Made by a program: the position numbers and the translations under genes. From Temnopleurus reevesii (Eukaryota; Echinodermata; Echinoidea; Temnopleuroida; Temnopleuridae), in assembly GCA_036244855.1 (NCBI GenBank), contig BQKZ01000358.1, positions 79,344 to 143,343 of the forward strand: a DNA stretch of 64,000 nucleotides, in the 5' to 3' direction. The notes under the pieces were generated by a model that saw only the letters and a program-made list of their open reading frames with translations, was not told the origin of the DNA and made no database searches. Positions 36,901 to 51,900 of this stretch are shown here, piece by piece. Positions within the stretch are counted from its first letter, which is position 1. Each line of letters begins with the position of its first letter.

Positions 36901-39900
36901 ACCCACTTTAAAAATGTAACTTCATTAGTGCAATTATTCATTTTGCGTCGGTCACGTACTAAATAAACAGCCCATCATTTTAAATGTGAGTCTGATTTAC
37001 AATATTTTATTGACAATTTTGTTCATGTCCCTAAATGCAGCAAACCGATTAAATGGAAAAGGATTTTATTATTAAGGGGGAAAAAAGCTTCGAGTAAGAT
37101 GAGTGTCGTTGGATTTTTTCGGTTTATTTGAATACGGGAGATGGAGTGAGAACATTAACATTAGGAGTTCCAATAATTTGGATTCAGAGGGAGGGGTACA
37201 ACCCCAGAAAACCTCCGCAAGCATGAATCATCTAAGAAGATTTTACGCCTACAATTATCCCTGGTTGCTTTATGATTACACCCTTTTCATTTCCCTGGTT
37301 CCATTAGCTGAACTTGACAAAAAACGGAAAGAATACTGCTCCTGTTGGCACTGTAATCTAAAATATAATACTTCTTTGCTGATGAGAATTGACTAAGAAG
37401 ATTTGTAGATTGGCAAGGATTTCAGAGTGAACAACATATAACACCATGCTTTTGAATGATAACATTAATAGATGAGGTTTATATAGCGAACATATCCACT
37501 CTTCGGGGTGATCAAGGTACTTTACATTATCATTACCCTGGTTTTAGCCCGGTGTACACCAGCGCACTTGGCAAATCAAAACATAAATAGTCCTCCCAGG
37601 TACGTACCAATCAGGAACGTGTATTTAGGACTTGCGTTTAATTTTCTTAGTTGCGCTTAAACGCAACGTCTTATGCATTAGGGGCATTATCTGGTGTGAA
37701 TCTGCAAAGTTAATCTAGTTATCACTCCCTGCTAATTACACGGACCGTTATCCGGTGTGATATAGCAATCAATAACTATTAGCGATCCCTGTGATAATCT
37801 GGCAAAATTATTTATCGTCGTAGTTTTGTTTACATCAAAAATTACCTGTACACTCATAAAGCTAAACGATAAATCACTTATGACCCGATTAGTAAACAGC
37901 GGAAAAAAAACAACCCTCAACTCCGTGTTCATATTTGGCAATAACACAAATAAATTGAATTGGTTATTTTGATTAAACATTGAAAAAGAATGAAATATAT
38001 TAGATTATAACACGAGGGTATATCTATTATAACACTATTTGAATCAATCTAACTCAGCACTGGGGGTGTTCTCATACTTTTCCGGTGCTGCCCAACATGA
38101 ATACAAAACGGTATTATATTAAACACTCTGTTTGTGTTTTTACTGTATATAAATTATACACGTTTTCTTACCAGGCATTTATCGATGATCCCGTGATGTT
38201 ATATACCAGTATCTCTGGTGTGACTGAGGTCCTCCTCCTTCTGGACCGGTATCTCTCTCCATCAATACGGAAGCATTCTCCTTGAGATACGCATCAACCG
38301 GGAAGCAACCGGGAAAGCATGTAGTGTGCATGTGACGAAAAGTCATCATCTCGAAACATACACCCCCAAAACCCTGGGCAGGCTGGGGACGAATAAAAAG
38401 TATTTTAAGATGATTTGAGTATGAAAAAGATGAAGAAGAGATGAAAGAGAAAGAATCCTGCAACATTCAAGATTACCATGTCTTAAATCATCAGCGTATA
38501 GCGAGAAAAAATAGTGTCTTATTTAACAACAACATTAATGAGAAGATGAGCTGTTTAGTTTTGTTTTAACATTTGCTTTGAAGAATAAGTGACTGCTTAG
38601 ATTAAAAAAAATCATGGTTTACTCTAAAATTGCAGTTTAGTAATAGTCTCCAAAGAATAGTACATTTTGGTCATTTGAAAACTACAATGGAAGTCTTGTC
38701 GTCGTGGTCTCACAAAAAGGCTCATGCGCATTCAAAAATATCAAACAAAAATATTGGTTGATTTGGAGCTGGTTAATCAGTGTTGCTCATTGACTTTATT
38801 AAATTTCGCAAAGATAGAAAATGATGTAAACCAATCAAGTAGAAGAGAGCACATGCTCAATTATTACCAAGGCAATAGCTTAAGAAATTTGAGAATGATA
38901 CATGTTACTGGCGTAGCTTAAAATCAATGCTCAATTTCCCCAAGAGAAAGATAGCCGTGGGGAACTTTGATTAAGCTACATTAATTTCTCTAGTGTCTTA
39001 CACTTCCCATTTATCATTCATATGTATTGTAGAGTAATGCGTGTTTCATATTCTGGAACATTACTTTCACTTAAAACTCAATACAGTGAAAATACAATAT
39101 GGTAAGAGAAATACTAAATTTGCCGGGAATCAAAATGTTGTTGTAAAATAAATTATTTTTCATTATTATTGTTATCATCACTACTGAGTAGGCGTGGTGG
39201 CTCGAGAGATAAATCATCTAAGTAACGACAGATTATATAGAAACATAAGCAAAGGATGGACCGAGCATAAGAGATTATTCTATAATAATTCGCTGGTAAA
39301 GCCCCGGTCACATAGGACCCCGAAGCAACACGGTTCACCCCGAATCTGTGTTAATTCACAGTTAACTGCCTCAGAACAACAAGTCGGGGTGAATCGTGTT
39401 GCTTCCGGGGCCCTATGTGACCGGGGTTTAGATAATCGTAAAATCTTTGCATGCTACTCAAGTGAGGATACATGTTCTGTTTATGGTGAATTAGAATCTC
39501 ATACGGCCATGATCTAAAGAGACAGAAGAATGCAATCCAAGCATGCCAAAAGAAACTGTGAAACTTCGAAAGAGCATGAAGATAGGAAACAGGTGGTTGA
39601 CAGTGCAATTCTTGGTTGTCCCACTCGTTCACTTTATTCCCCGGATGTTTAGAAATTGATGAGCCATGTTGTAGCCCGCGGGATAGATTATGCTTGGCCT
39701 TTACAATTCGCCAAATGTCAAATCTTCAAGTCTTTATGCGTGGGGCAGGTTGCCACCCTGGTCCTAATCAGTGCCCTAGCGGCAAGAAAGCACTAATTCA
39801 CTGTATACCCTTCTTAATTTCTTAACTGAGTAAAAAAAAAAAAAAAGTAATTCTTTTCTACATTAAACCGATGTTGAATACAAATAAAGGGCAATACAAG

Positions 39901-42900
39901 TAAACAGCTAATGACGATGTATAACTTTATATGGTTGTCAATTTCGGTTTAATTTCCAATATTCGTTTGCTGTTTTTTTAATGCATTATGACTAAACATG
40001 GTTTCGTATTTAAGCACATTTTAAACATTTTTAAAAAGTTTAAAATTCCTTTAAATGCTGATTGGGGAAAGTCTTTAATCTAATTCTAATAATCACGGCC
40101 TGTCAAAAGATAATTTGATTATAAGAGGTTCGTCGTGGACGGAATAACTAAATAGAGCAGTTGTCTCACAACGTGCAAACTACATTCTATGTTTGCATAC
40201 AAAAATATATTCACCTCATTTAATTTGTGTGTGTGTTTTAATAGACTTTTTAAATAGACTTTTAAAACAATTATGAAGTTATGGCAACTCCTAAAACTCG
40301 TAGCTGTGTAATCTGTGACATGAAATTACCAAGTATCAGGGGGAGTATTATGTGACCTGTTCAGACTCCGATGCCATTGTTCAAAGTCATCGAAAGATAT
40401 ATAATTGAATTATTGGCACCATGATTTACAACATCCGATAGACCTATACAAGGGAACTTGACCAGCTTGTAAGTCAGGTTTGATCGATTACGGATACTTC
40501 CGAAAATTAAATACTGCTTGCAATCTTTTTATCTGTAATTCGCATTCAAAGTGGTTTGTTCGTAAATAGTGACGCCAAATGTCGAGATTAAAAAAAAAGA
40601 CAGTGAAGTATACACATAATCAAGGTTTGAGATTAGATTTATTTAATCTTTTTGAATATGTAATCATTTTATCTAACAATCTAGAAGTCTGTGATATCAT
40701 TGTTTTTACAAACAAAAATTATTACCCCTCGAATTATGAAGTGCTTTCAATAAATTCGGGATTCTTTCGAATCAGGTTTTAGTTCAACCTTAAACAATTG
40801 CATGCATATCTTAAGACGTATTTGGGAAGTGTGAATGAAAACAAAGATATAATTTAGAGAAAGAATGTGTATATATGCTGCTGATACTCTGCATGATTAC
40901 TCATAAAGCTCATAAACATGATGACAATGGAGAGTAAAAATTATGACAGATGGAAACACATTGGATCAGAATTGCGGCAGAATTTGAAAGAACTCTGCTG
41001 GCTAACAGGAAAATTGGCGCCACCTCGTTACACTACACACTAGGCGGTTTACTAATAGTGCAGCTCGTTCTTGACGACCCAACAGCTTGCCCGCAACTTG
41101 CCTGGCATAGCAACAAGTAATATTACAAACTGGATCCCAAGTTACTAACCGGTTTAAAGAATACCATGTAACTATGTTCGCCGGCAAGTAGCTCACAATG
41201 ATTTGAATCTATTAGTAAACCCGCATATTGGTAAAGGATATCGTATTTGATTATGCAATATCAAAAGGTTTCAAGAACCAAAAATGTTGTTGTATAATAC
41301 GTGATATTACGGAATGTGTATTCTAGAAAAGAATTAGGAACAAAACTCTTTACGTCTTGGGCTGATACGGTTGAACGTCACGAGCGCATCATTACGTAAA
41401 TATCCGGGTTTTTATTTAAATTATAGTCTTAAATTTTAGTCTAATAGATTGGCCCCTGCATACACAGTCTCTTAAAGAACTAGGTCAAAAAGACATACAA
41501 GTAGAATACTTCTTTTTCAGCCAAAAATCTGACTTTCAAAGATTGTTGTATTATGTTGAAGAGTTCTAAATGTTAAAACTTATCACCAATCAATTAAGCA
41601 CAGAGATTGGTCATGACAAGCGCATTTATAGTTATTCAAATAATAATTCTTTTACTCGAGGCCTCGAATTAATGGACCATGCGTTCAAAATTCAAAACGG
41701 CCGTTGAATGTCCGTTTACCCTAGCGCGAGATTCTCTCTCAGTGCGTATTCCGCATATGCTCTGTGTATGCGGCAGTGTATTAAAGTTCACGCTAAACAT
41801 GCACTAACAGGGCTCTGTGTGTGAGTGGCATTGAGGTAATATGCGCTAGCCGTATCGCGACACCGTTGGCATGATACGGTGAGAAAGATGACAGACAATG
41901 GAATAGATATTTATTTGAATTAAATGTCATAGACTACCAATGACTGAAATATTGAATTGAAGTTATTATTTTGGTATGTCCGAGGTACAGAACAAGTTGT
42001 AAGCATAATTGTAAAGTATGCAAATGTAGTTTTAAACTTTAAATTGAAATCTCCGTAAGCAGACTACCTTAGACTTAATAAACTTTAAAATATCAATTAA
42101 AAAACGACAGATGGGGAAAAAGAGATGGTGGTATGACGAAACGAACAGATCAATGTTGATTTATATTCAAAGACATGTGTATACTAATACATTTCTATTC
42201 ATTAATATATTTCTTTTAAACCGTTTGCTTTTCAATCCAAAGGTCTTAAATTAAAAAGAAATCATATCAATTTCCTCTCCGCCATTCAAAGAAGAAGAAA
42301 AATTTTTAATTCTGAATAAATGTGAATGGTAACGAACAAATTATCGATCTCGCGATTTTACCAAATTGCTCAGTAGTGGTATTCATTTCCCCCAATTTTT
42401 CTTACCATTAAATTCTAAGACCACTCTTCTCATTGGCTGTCCGAACTCCTAAAGTTGTTTTTGTTATATTTATGTTATTTCTTGCTCCTTTTTAAAGTAA
42501 TTTATTGTCTGGACTTTCCCTTCAATTGGTTCAGCAATGTAATCACTCTGAGCAGAAGGGAAAAAGACACAAGGGAAAAGTTTGGAGTAAACAAACTGAA
42601 ATCAAGCATCAACAATAAACAATAGCTAGATGGACACAATATTCAATACCATCCGTCTTATTCTGCGGAAAAATGTTGAACATGAGCCCCATCTAGGACT
42701 TTCTTTTGTGATCATGAAGTTTTTTGTGAATGCTTGAACGAAGTTCTTTATTTTGTCCCAGTCCTTGTCCCTTTTGCTCATAGTGAATACATAATTTTTC
42801 CTGAATGCAACACATATATCACATCCATCTCGTCTAGAATGTTCCTGTCTGACGAGAAAAAAGTGTTAATACATTAGACTAATCATGTAACATTAGTTAA

Positions 42901-45900
42901 ACTTTACATTATTGTTTTTTTTTTCATCATACGATGAGATTAAGAAACTCCAGGACTCCCAAACGTTCATCAGAATTTCTTGACGAAAGCTCAGAGTTGC
43001 GAGGAATTGTAACCTGATCTAATCAACCAGGTGACTAACACTCACATTGCGATGGTCCTTTTCTCTCTCCCTGTACGTAATTTGACCAAAATTCGATTGG
43101 TCTAGACCCTTATTAAACAAAAACTTACTCATCGATTTGAGATGATTAGATAATGAAATAAACCATCACGCGGTCGTTGGACCCACACTGAAATCTATCA
43201 CCTCTGTCACAGTGTTTGAAGCAGTTGGGGAGGTGTCAAAGATCTTTTGGGAAGTTTGAAAACATTACAGCTAATAAAACACTATGGATTTTTTCGTAAT
43301 ATTTTTGTTCAGATCATGCATAGACTCACACAAAATCACAAATTCATACCTTCAGTAATTAATTATTTTCTGTATTATTATTATCATCATTTTGAATATC
43401 ATCATTTTAATAATACTTACCGTCATAGACCCAATGTCCAAGGGATAGTCTGTGCATCTTTGTATCTGTAGAACAAGATGAAACAACGTAATAAATTATA
43501 ATGAATCATTGAACAAAATGTGCCACATGCATTCTTTTTCTGACACGATTGGGTTAATTTGAAAAGTTATCATGCACCGCGGCAATGAAATCAGAACCCC
43601 ATCTAAAGCCAGGCTGGCACTTGCATGACTTTTGGCCATGGTTTTGTCGTGGCAAGTCTTGTCATTAAGGGGCACAAACTTGAAGGCTCACGCACTGTTG
43701 ACAGGAACTGGCACGAGAGTTCACGCATAGGTTGCACATAGTTTACGCACTTCCCGCATCGTCCAGATGAGTTCACGAACAATTTACGCATAGTTCACGA
43801 CCCGGGCCCCGTAACATAAAGGTTTGTGATTAATTGCTAATCTGATAGCGATTGATTTCAATCGCAAGTCTATGGAAAATCATGTACTAAAGTTTGCAAT
43901 TGATCGCAATATCAAATAGCGATTAATCGCAAAGCGTCTCGAACTTTTGTGTGACTAAAATTTGAAATCTAAAAATTCTCGTCCCGACATGGAACGCAGT
44001 CACGACGAGTTTACGCATTCTTCAATCAAGTTTACGACTAGTTTCCGCACTACCAACGCGTGTCACAGAATCGTGCAAGTGTCAGCCTGGCTTTACATGT
44101 TTGTTTACTAAATAATTCAAATTTATGGATACTTCTTTACGGAATGATACCTAAATACCATAATTGACCTATTCCAGAGACAACAGCTCTTAGCTTTGCG
44201 TCAGTTTTCACAAAATCTCCAGTTCGCCCACTTGACTTTCCCTTTCTCCTGCTTTATAAATGTGGACGGCCTTTTTCTCCCCTGTTCAACCCTCATTTCG
44301 ATGAGAAATGTATCTAAATATATCGAGTTTGCCTAATATGGTCGTGTCAACGCTTCAAAGTAAGCCTAAGAAAGTAATAAAGAGTTTCTGTAATCTAACA
44401 ACTGTACTTCAGCTACAAACTTCATTGCAATTTCCTGGTTTTATGGCCTACTCGAACACTTCGTATATTGTCTTCAGTTACAAAGTAGTATTAGCGGGAG
44501 GACTCCCGATTCATATGAGCTTGGGATTGAAGTCTCTACTATTTCCTTTCACAAAATCTACTAGAACAGAATTATAATTGTTTTGGAAAATCATAACTTT
44601 GTCACGATTCAAAAGTCATTAACGTCTTGTGTACGCCTCTCTTTCCCGAATTCTCTCTTTCTAAATTTGACTTCTCTCTATTACATGCGAAAATCAAGAT
44701 TGTATTATTACAAAACCCGGTTCTGATTTCTATAGCTATGCTAATTTTTTTAAATCTATTTTGCGAAAAACATGTAACATCCAAATACCTTTTAGTTCAT
44801 TATTGCAATATATTAAGAATAATTTATGCATATATATTTCTCAAGTACTAAACTGCTTTATCGTGCTATTTTTAAGGAATGGCTTTGATTTCATTGTAAC
44901 AAATTTATGGGGGCTGAAACAACCTAATCAACAGTGTCATATTTGAATTTCAGGAAACTTGCGGCCTGGTGAAATTGAACAGTCGTGAATCTTATCAATA
45001 TTACATTATACAAGCCATCTGGTACGCGAGATCATAACAAGAGTGATACATAGATGGAAGTGAGCCAAAGGCAAATGGCCTGACATTCATTATGGGACAG
45101 TCGCCTTCATAAAAATCATTAGAGTATTTTTTGTCGTTTAAAAAATACCTAAAATACATCTTTGTTTCTAAAGATCTTACACATTTTAATGTGAACATAT
45201 GCAATGTTCTCTTTACATTTTAATACATCTAGAAATTATGTATTATTCTGTAACATTTAATGAAATACATTAAGGTATCTTATGCTAGCAAAGTGAAGGA
45301 AATAAACACAATATAGACAAACACATAAGAAACAAGCAAAGAAGGGACCGTTAAGGGTCAAAGCTGAATAAATAATCATATTAATTATTTGATAATATAC
45401 ATATACATTCACTCAATGTCCGACACTGCCCAAATGTGAATAACCAGAAATAAAGCTGCCCTCATTAAATTATTTTCAACCTTTGCCTGGAGACAGTCGC
45501 CATCGAAAATTATCTTCCTTTTTAAAAATGGAATTTGGTGCGCGTGTCTGCCCTGATAAGAATCTAAATTTGATTGCAATAATCTCTCAAAGGAATTTGG
45601 TCCCTTATAATATCCAGTGGGTGTTTTTCGTAATCAAAGTGTCAAAAGACGAGTAACTTTTGTGCGTACTTACTATATTCGCTTACTTTATTTCTCTAAA
45701 TGGGATAGCAATCAGGCTCGAGAAATTTGTTTTTTTTCTTCAATATATCTACCCGAACCGCCTAAAGCATTCCATAAAACAAACCATAAACCATCAATTT
45801 TGACATGTTTGAAGAATGAAAAGAAAAATACACTCGAGAGTGTAAAACAAACTAAACAATGAATTATACATATTTGGACTGGTGCAAATTTTGACTTACG

Positions 45901-48900
45901 CTTGGATTTTTTCATATTGCACCAAACTGCACCAACAATAATTACTGACTACCAATGCAACACAACACAATAATAGGCATCTATGAGTCCATAAAGTTAC
46001 CACTAAGTTGCCACCAGTGGTTTTACTCATCTGAGTCATAAAATAAAGGTGTGTTCCGCAAGTCAAGTATGAGCCAATAAGCGGAGTAGATTAGATCAAG
46101 ATTGGTGTGAATGTGGATCGATGTGTTACTAGATATAATGAGAGTTTTGATTGTTTATCTGATTGATTTCAATCGGTCATAGAACTATCAGGAGTGACGG
46201 AAGCGTTCAGACTAAAGGTACATTCGGAGCTAAACTTTAGTCTAATTTTACGAAAGGTGTATGTGTGTATCGGACAGACATTGGCGTGATTGTGGTTTGC
46301 AATTTTATGTACGCCTTGCGTATATATTGCGTATACATAACGCAAATTTAAATTATTTGATACTCCATGTGCAAAGAAAGAGGAAGGGATGACGCTGGAC
46401 TGCATAACAAAAATCGTCCGTGTTTTCACGAAGTGACGGGAGCCAAAGGGTATTGTTGCAAGACAAAGATATCCCGACATATCGCCAATGAAATGGACAT
46501 GCTATCGAACAACGCACATGTTGATTCTATAGAAGGACACGTTTCAATGGATTCCCGTCACTTCGTGAAGACATGGACGAAATTTGAAATTTGAATATTG
46601 ACCTTAAATTAATGAATAAATTAAGTAAATCAATAATAAACGAAAATACGCGTTCGCTATGAACATGAATACATGATTACACCTTTAGATGTAACATTAT
46701 CAAATAATTTTCCTATTTATTTCTACAGGTCATCTCGTACGTAACATCTGAAGTGACGGTAGCGTTCAGACTGAAGGCATATCTGAACGAGAACAGCAGA
46801 CTACTGAACGGACAGTGCTGTGATAACGTAGATAGACCATGCAGTGATAGATGTGATAACAGCTTCGATCTCTGCTTCGGGCCTCCAGGAAGGTGAGCAT
46901 TGCATTGCGGCAAATTGGGTAACGAGCGGGAAATGGGAACATGGGTGATAAGTGAAAGCTTGCAGAACTAAATTATGTCAGATGTTGGAAAGAATAATGG
47001 AAAATAGTGGGGTTCATCCATGTTATAGAACAGGACTTGCGATTCCGGAACAAAAATCAAAATACAATTGTATTGGGAAAAATTATATTCAGTTGTTTCA
47101 TGAAAACGAGTTTATTACAAATAATGAAAGAAGCAGAAGCCTATTCAAAGACAGGAATCTTCACATACGGAGCACCTCTTATAGGCCTATTAGAGGAAAA
47201 ACTCATCGACGCGCGACGTTTAAAACCAACGTATTACGAATGTTGATTGAGTTTAATTGACGCACGGACACAAGGAAGACGTTCTAACTAATGTTAAATA
47301 CGATCGGCTTGCGTTCGACGAACGTGCATACTAGCGTTGGACAAACGTGCCTCCTTCGCGTACATGGCGTAGGGACCACAAAAGAATTTAATTGAACGAT
47401 GGCTTAACGTTGGCTTTTAACGCAAGTGTATGACTGCACCTACAAGGTGATGTGGCCCTTTCAGTTAAAAAAAACTGCTCGACCATAAAGGTTGCATGCG
47501 ATACGTTTTTGTACACTAAAGTGTAAATGTTACATCGTACATTCATGAGGTTCATAAGCAGGTTAAAGAATATTCAACATTATTCGAAAAGAAAAAACTC
47601 TCCGAAGATTGCAGATAAGATGTCTAGATTTCTGCAAGTTGTGCAAGCCTTAATAGCAGTACAAGGCCGTTGGCATGACTTCCTGATTATTCCCAAATTA
47701 TGTGTGGTCAATCCTAAAATAGCCTTTTCGTCTTCTTACTTTCTAGACAGAAGACAGATGCAGAGGACAACACCCACTTATTAAAAAAACATCTGCATGT
47801 AATTCCTGAAAATTTTACAAGACGGGTCAAACTTAATGATGATGATAAATTTGATTGGGGCAACGTGTACCTAAATTAGGGCATCTATCAAGCGAATTTT
47901 AAACAAAGTAGCCTACATTTCACGGAATATATGAACAAATTATAATCTTTTAAATAATTGGAAAAGTACAAAATTATTAAAAGGGTATCGTACAATATTT
48001 ATGTTACTTCCTCGTTTTGTGCTACATTAACAGTTTGATGTCTTAAGCAGCCAATCTTTTTATAACGAAAAAAAATATTTAAAAAAAGTTCATGTATAGT
48101 ATATCTTACTTCTAGCCTTGCGCTACATTATCAGTTTGATATCTGTCGTTTAGCAGCCAATCTTTTTTAAATGAAAATGGAATAAAAAAAAATTCATTAT
48201 TCTATAAATCTTATTCCCGTATGATTCATAAACAATGCAAACAATACAATAATTATGATGACTTTGTTTTGTAAAGACACGGACATTGTGAACTGCCCAT
48301 ACGGCCGGATGGTTACAGGTGCTGTGTTTGACAATCAGGATGACTTTAAGTTCCCTGAGATCTGTCGTTCGTTAAACAGCCAATCATAGTGAAAATGGAC
48401 TTTTAAAAAAGTTCAGTAATCTATACATATCATTCCCTTCTGGTTTATACACAATGCAAACAATACAATAATTATGATAACTTTGTTTTGTAGGGACACG
48501 GACATGGCGAACTGCCCATACGGTCGGATGGTTACATGTGCTGTGTTTGACAACCAGGATGAATTTAAGTTCCATGAGATCTGTCTGTCGTTAAACAGCC
48601 AATCATAATGAAAATGGAATACAAAAAGTACAGCAATCCAATCTTATTCCCGTCTGATTAATAAACAATGCACACAATTAATACAATAATTATGATGACT
48701 TTGTTTTGTAGGGACACGGACATTGTGAACTGCCCATACGGCTGGATGGTTACAGGTGCTGTGTTTGACAACCAGGATGAATTTAAGTTCCATGAGATCT
48801 GTCTGTCGTTAAACAGCCAATCATAATGAAAATGGAATTAAAAAAAACCTCAGTAATCTATAAATATTATTCCCGTCTGATTGATACACAATGCACATAA

Positions 48901-51900
48901 TTAATACAATCATTCTGATAATTTTGTTTTGTAGGGACACGGATATGGCGAACTGCCCATACGGCCGGATGGTTACAGGTGCTGTGTTTGACAACCAGGA
49001 TGACTTTAAGTTCCCTGAGATCCTTTCTGGTAACATCCTCAATCCTATGCACATCAAGGTCCGAGAGTGGGAGGTAAGCCAACAATGTGATGAATGATGA
49101 ATCAATTATCTACAACATACTGAAATCGAAATATAGTTACTGTTGATTCTATTAGACTAAAAAAAAAACATTGACGACAATGATATAAACAATTATATAT
49201 ATATATATATATATATTTAAAAAAAAAGTACGCTCTAAAACCTCAGGCGTGAAATTATGATTTAAAAGAAGGATTTTAAAGTTGGAGGATTAACGACCTC
49301 TTCAACATGTTCTTTACCGTTTCAAATATATAATATTATTCCTAACATTTGCCCTGCCAAATCAAGCATGTTTAGGGTGCACATTTCCCATTCATTTTGT
49401 AAAGGTTGTCATTCCACCGACGTTTTAAATTTTTCATTTCATTATAATAATCTTATTTACAATTGATGAATAGAGCATATATAGTAATCAATGGTAGGAT
49501 ACAATAGGTGACACTTAAAAAGCAATCCGTGTGGAGCTAGATATCAGTCTATCAGCAGATGCTGATATCATCATTTATTATTATTTAAGTCAACTTGGAA
49601 GATTATTACGGCTTTTCATAAATATTTCACGCTATCTTTCTATTTTTAGAGATAAAAGTACCGAAAAGAGGAGAATAATTCAGTTGTCACAATTTTTCTT
49701 CGACATCAATTTAAATATTAGGGGATTTATGAGCATATCCAAGAAATTCCAGACACTTTCTGCATGAATTGTAATAGCAATACGCTTAAAACAGCATACA
49801 AATGAAATCAGACCAAGTTTCCATGTCTTGAGGGTCCATGGTGTTAAAAGATTCTGGGGGAAGGAAAGCTACGTCAAAAATAGTTTACCCAATATCCTGA
49901 AATTCCAGCAACATGATACATGCATCTAATACTGCCCGTACAACTTTTCCTCTTTATAAGCCCCACAACATTCAAAACATGGGCGGATGGAATGTGGGCG
50001 CTTCACGATACACAAAATTAGTAGGACGGATGGTATTTAGTTTTGCCCGTTTTGAAATTGATATTATAATGGGCATGGGACTACTCTCTTCCTAAAATAT
50101 AGTCCCTTCATCTCATCCCTCTTCTTCTTTTCTTCTTTTTCTCCTTCTCCCTGGACAGCGAGGCATCAGGGTAAAGATCGGTGTTTGGGATGTGGATTTG
50201 GGGCACGAGCCAAACAGTGTGGACTTCTACAGCAGGGAGTTCATCATTAGACCTGATTTCAACTTATTGGAGGCTCCCATCTTCAGATATACGCTCTCTG
50301 GCGAAGGGTATACAGAGTAAGTTTTTTGTTAATATGCTGAAATATATCCAATCAAAAGTTGTTCGGGTGAGACAATATTTGTATTTTGGAATGAAAGCTT
50401 AAATCTATAAATCTGAAACATACTGAAAATAGGAGGCATTTATGCAAGTATAGATCACAATATGAATACCTCTTGGACTAGCTCATGATAGAAATGCACC
50501 ATTAAGTAGATGATAGATATACAACGTGAAATAGATTGTGATCGAATTAAATCATGAAACAAATAATTATGAAAGAAATTCATCTTGATTTAGATTTAAG
50601 CTCAAATTGTCCTTGTACCGTTTTGACAGCATCGTTGAAAAAGGTCTAAATGGTCTTATATGTCATATAACGTCTGATGAGAAATGCATTAATGGAAGAG
50701 GGGTCTTGAAATAATCCTTCACTAAATCTGCAAATGGATTGTAACAAAAAATATATATATATCTACATAAATAGCAACTACTATGCTGATATGATTGCAA
50801 ATAATAATTAAATCATTAATGCCTGTTCCATGTATTTTCAGAACAAAGATTGAGATTCGTGTCTACTGTTCCGAGCATTTCTACGCCGAGAACTGCAATG
50901 TATACTGTAACCCAGGTGAAACAGGACACTACAGCTGCAACGTTTGGTCAGGAGAGAAAGAGTGCTTCCCAGGTTGGGATGGTCCAAACTGTGATGTGGT
51001 GAGTCTAAAATACAAATATCGTAGACTTTACAACCACTTATCAAATATATTTAGTGACATTAAACGTGTCCAAATTAAGCCGGACTGAAAATTAATAACT
51101 GTTGTGGAGTCCTGTCATATTTCCTCACAGTAAACCACAGTCATCAGACGGCTCTTTAGCTTCAGAAACGTTGTCTGAATTCTACCCTGCTCGATTCAAT
51201 TCAAAGTTCTAAATATGTACTCGTGGAATAGTAAATAAAATTTGTGCCCAACGTGAGGGTATTTATGTATCCAACAACTAGACGTAATTTTTTATACCAT
51301 ATTTTTTAAGATTACCATGCTCTGCAACAATTGTCATAGCCAAGCAACATTAATACCCATTTTAGGTGGTCCACATATTAGCGCTGAAGTCGTTTCAATT
51401 CACCTTAATCCTCATGTTGCGGACATTGTTACCAATATTGGCCATGTATAACCTTCTTCGTTGCGTTTAGAATCACATTGGCAACACAGACATCATTTGA
51501 AAATCCCCACTTTCCACGTAGATTGGTAATTTAACTATTTAACACGCTTTCAATTCAATATGGTAACATAGCATTTAATTGGAACGTTCTTAAAAAAAGA
51601 GTATTTAAAATTCTAGTGTTGCCAATTTGGGAAAGGAATAGTGATAAATTTGTTGTAAATAATTCCTGTCCTGAATAGGTTAAGAAACGATTGGCACCTC
51701 TGCATATTGACTGAAATTTTCGTAATGGGTTGAATTGATCGTTGGTTTTCTCTTTCTTTTCTCGTCAGAACACGAACGAATGTATCTCGAGCCCGTGCAT
51801 GAACGGAGGCACCTGTGTGGATGTAGAGAACGGATACACCTGCTCGTGTGTCGATGGAGCTCTTGGTAAGAAATAATCTTAAAGGGGAAACCAACCCCTG

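Larger units (their letters stand above)
33911..46728. other. Gene 2 intron 1 (12.8 kb), repeat-filled
   Basis: No exon recognised. It holds a 24-bp minisatellite (35878-36185), a partial SINE (37466-37605), a hairpin element (39297-39430), a dispersed repeat (41850-42065), a TIR element (43604-44095), a fragment of exon 2 (about 46187-46235) and a MITE (46412-46582). The open frames inside have no recognisable domains. Confidence 0.6.
48115..48830. repeat. Tandem array of truncated exon 3 copies (unit about 218 bp)
   Basis: Three copies of the 5' half of exon 3 plus upstream intron start at 48276, 48494 and 48712, spaced 218 bases, with the true exon at 48935. Each copy loses homology after the codons for PEI/HEI and continues ctgtcgttaaacagccaatc. 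A further remnant of the 3' side of the unit occurs near 48140. See the three pseudo-exon entries. Confidence 0.9.

Noticed and set aside
48276..49073. CRISPR-like array
   Set aside because: Spacing of 218 bases with exon-derived units; this is tandem duplication in an animal intron.
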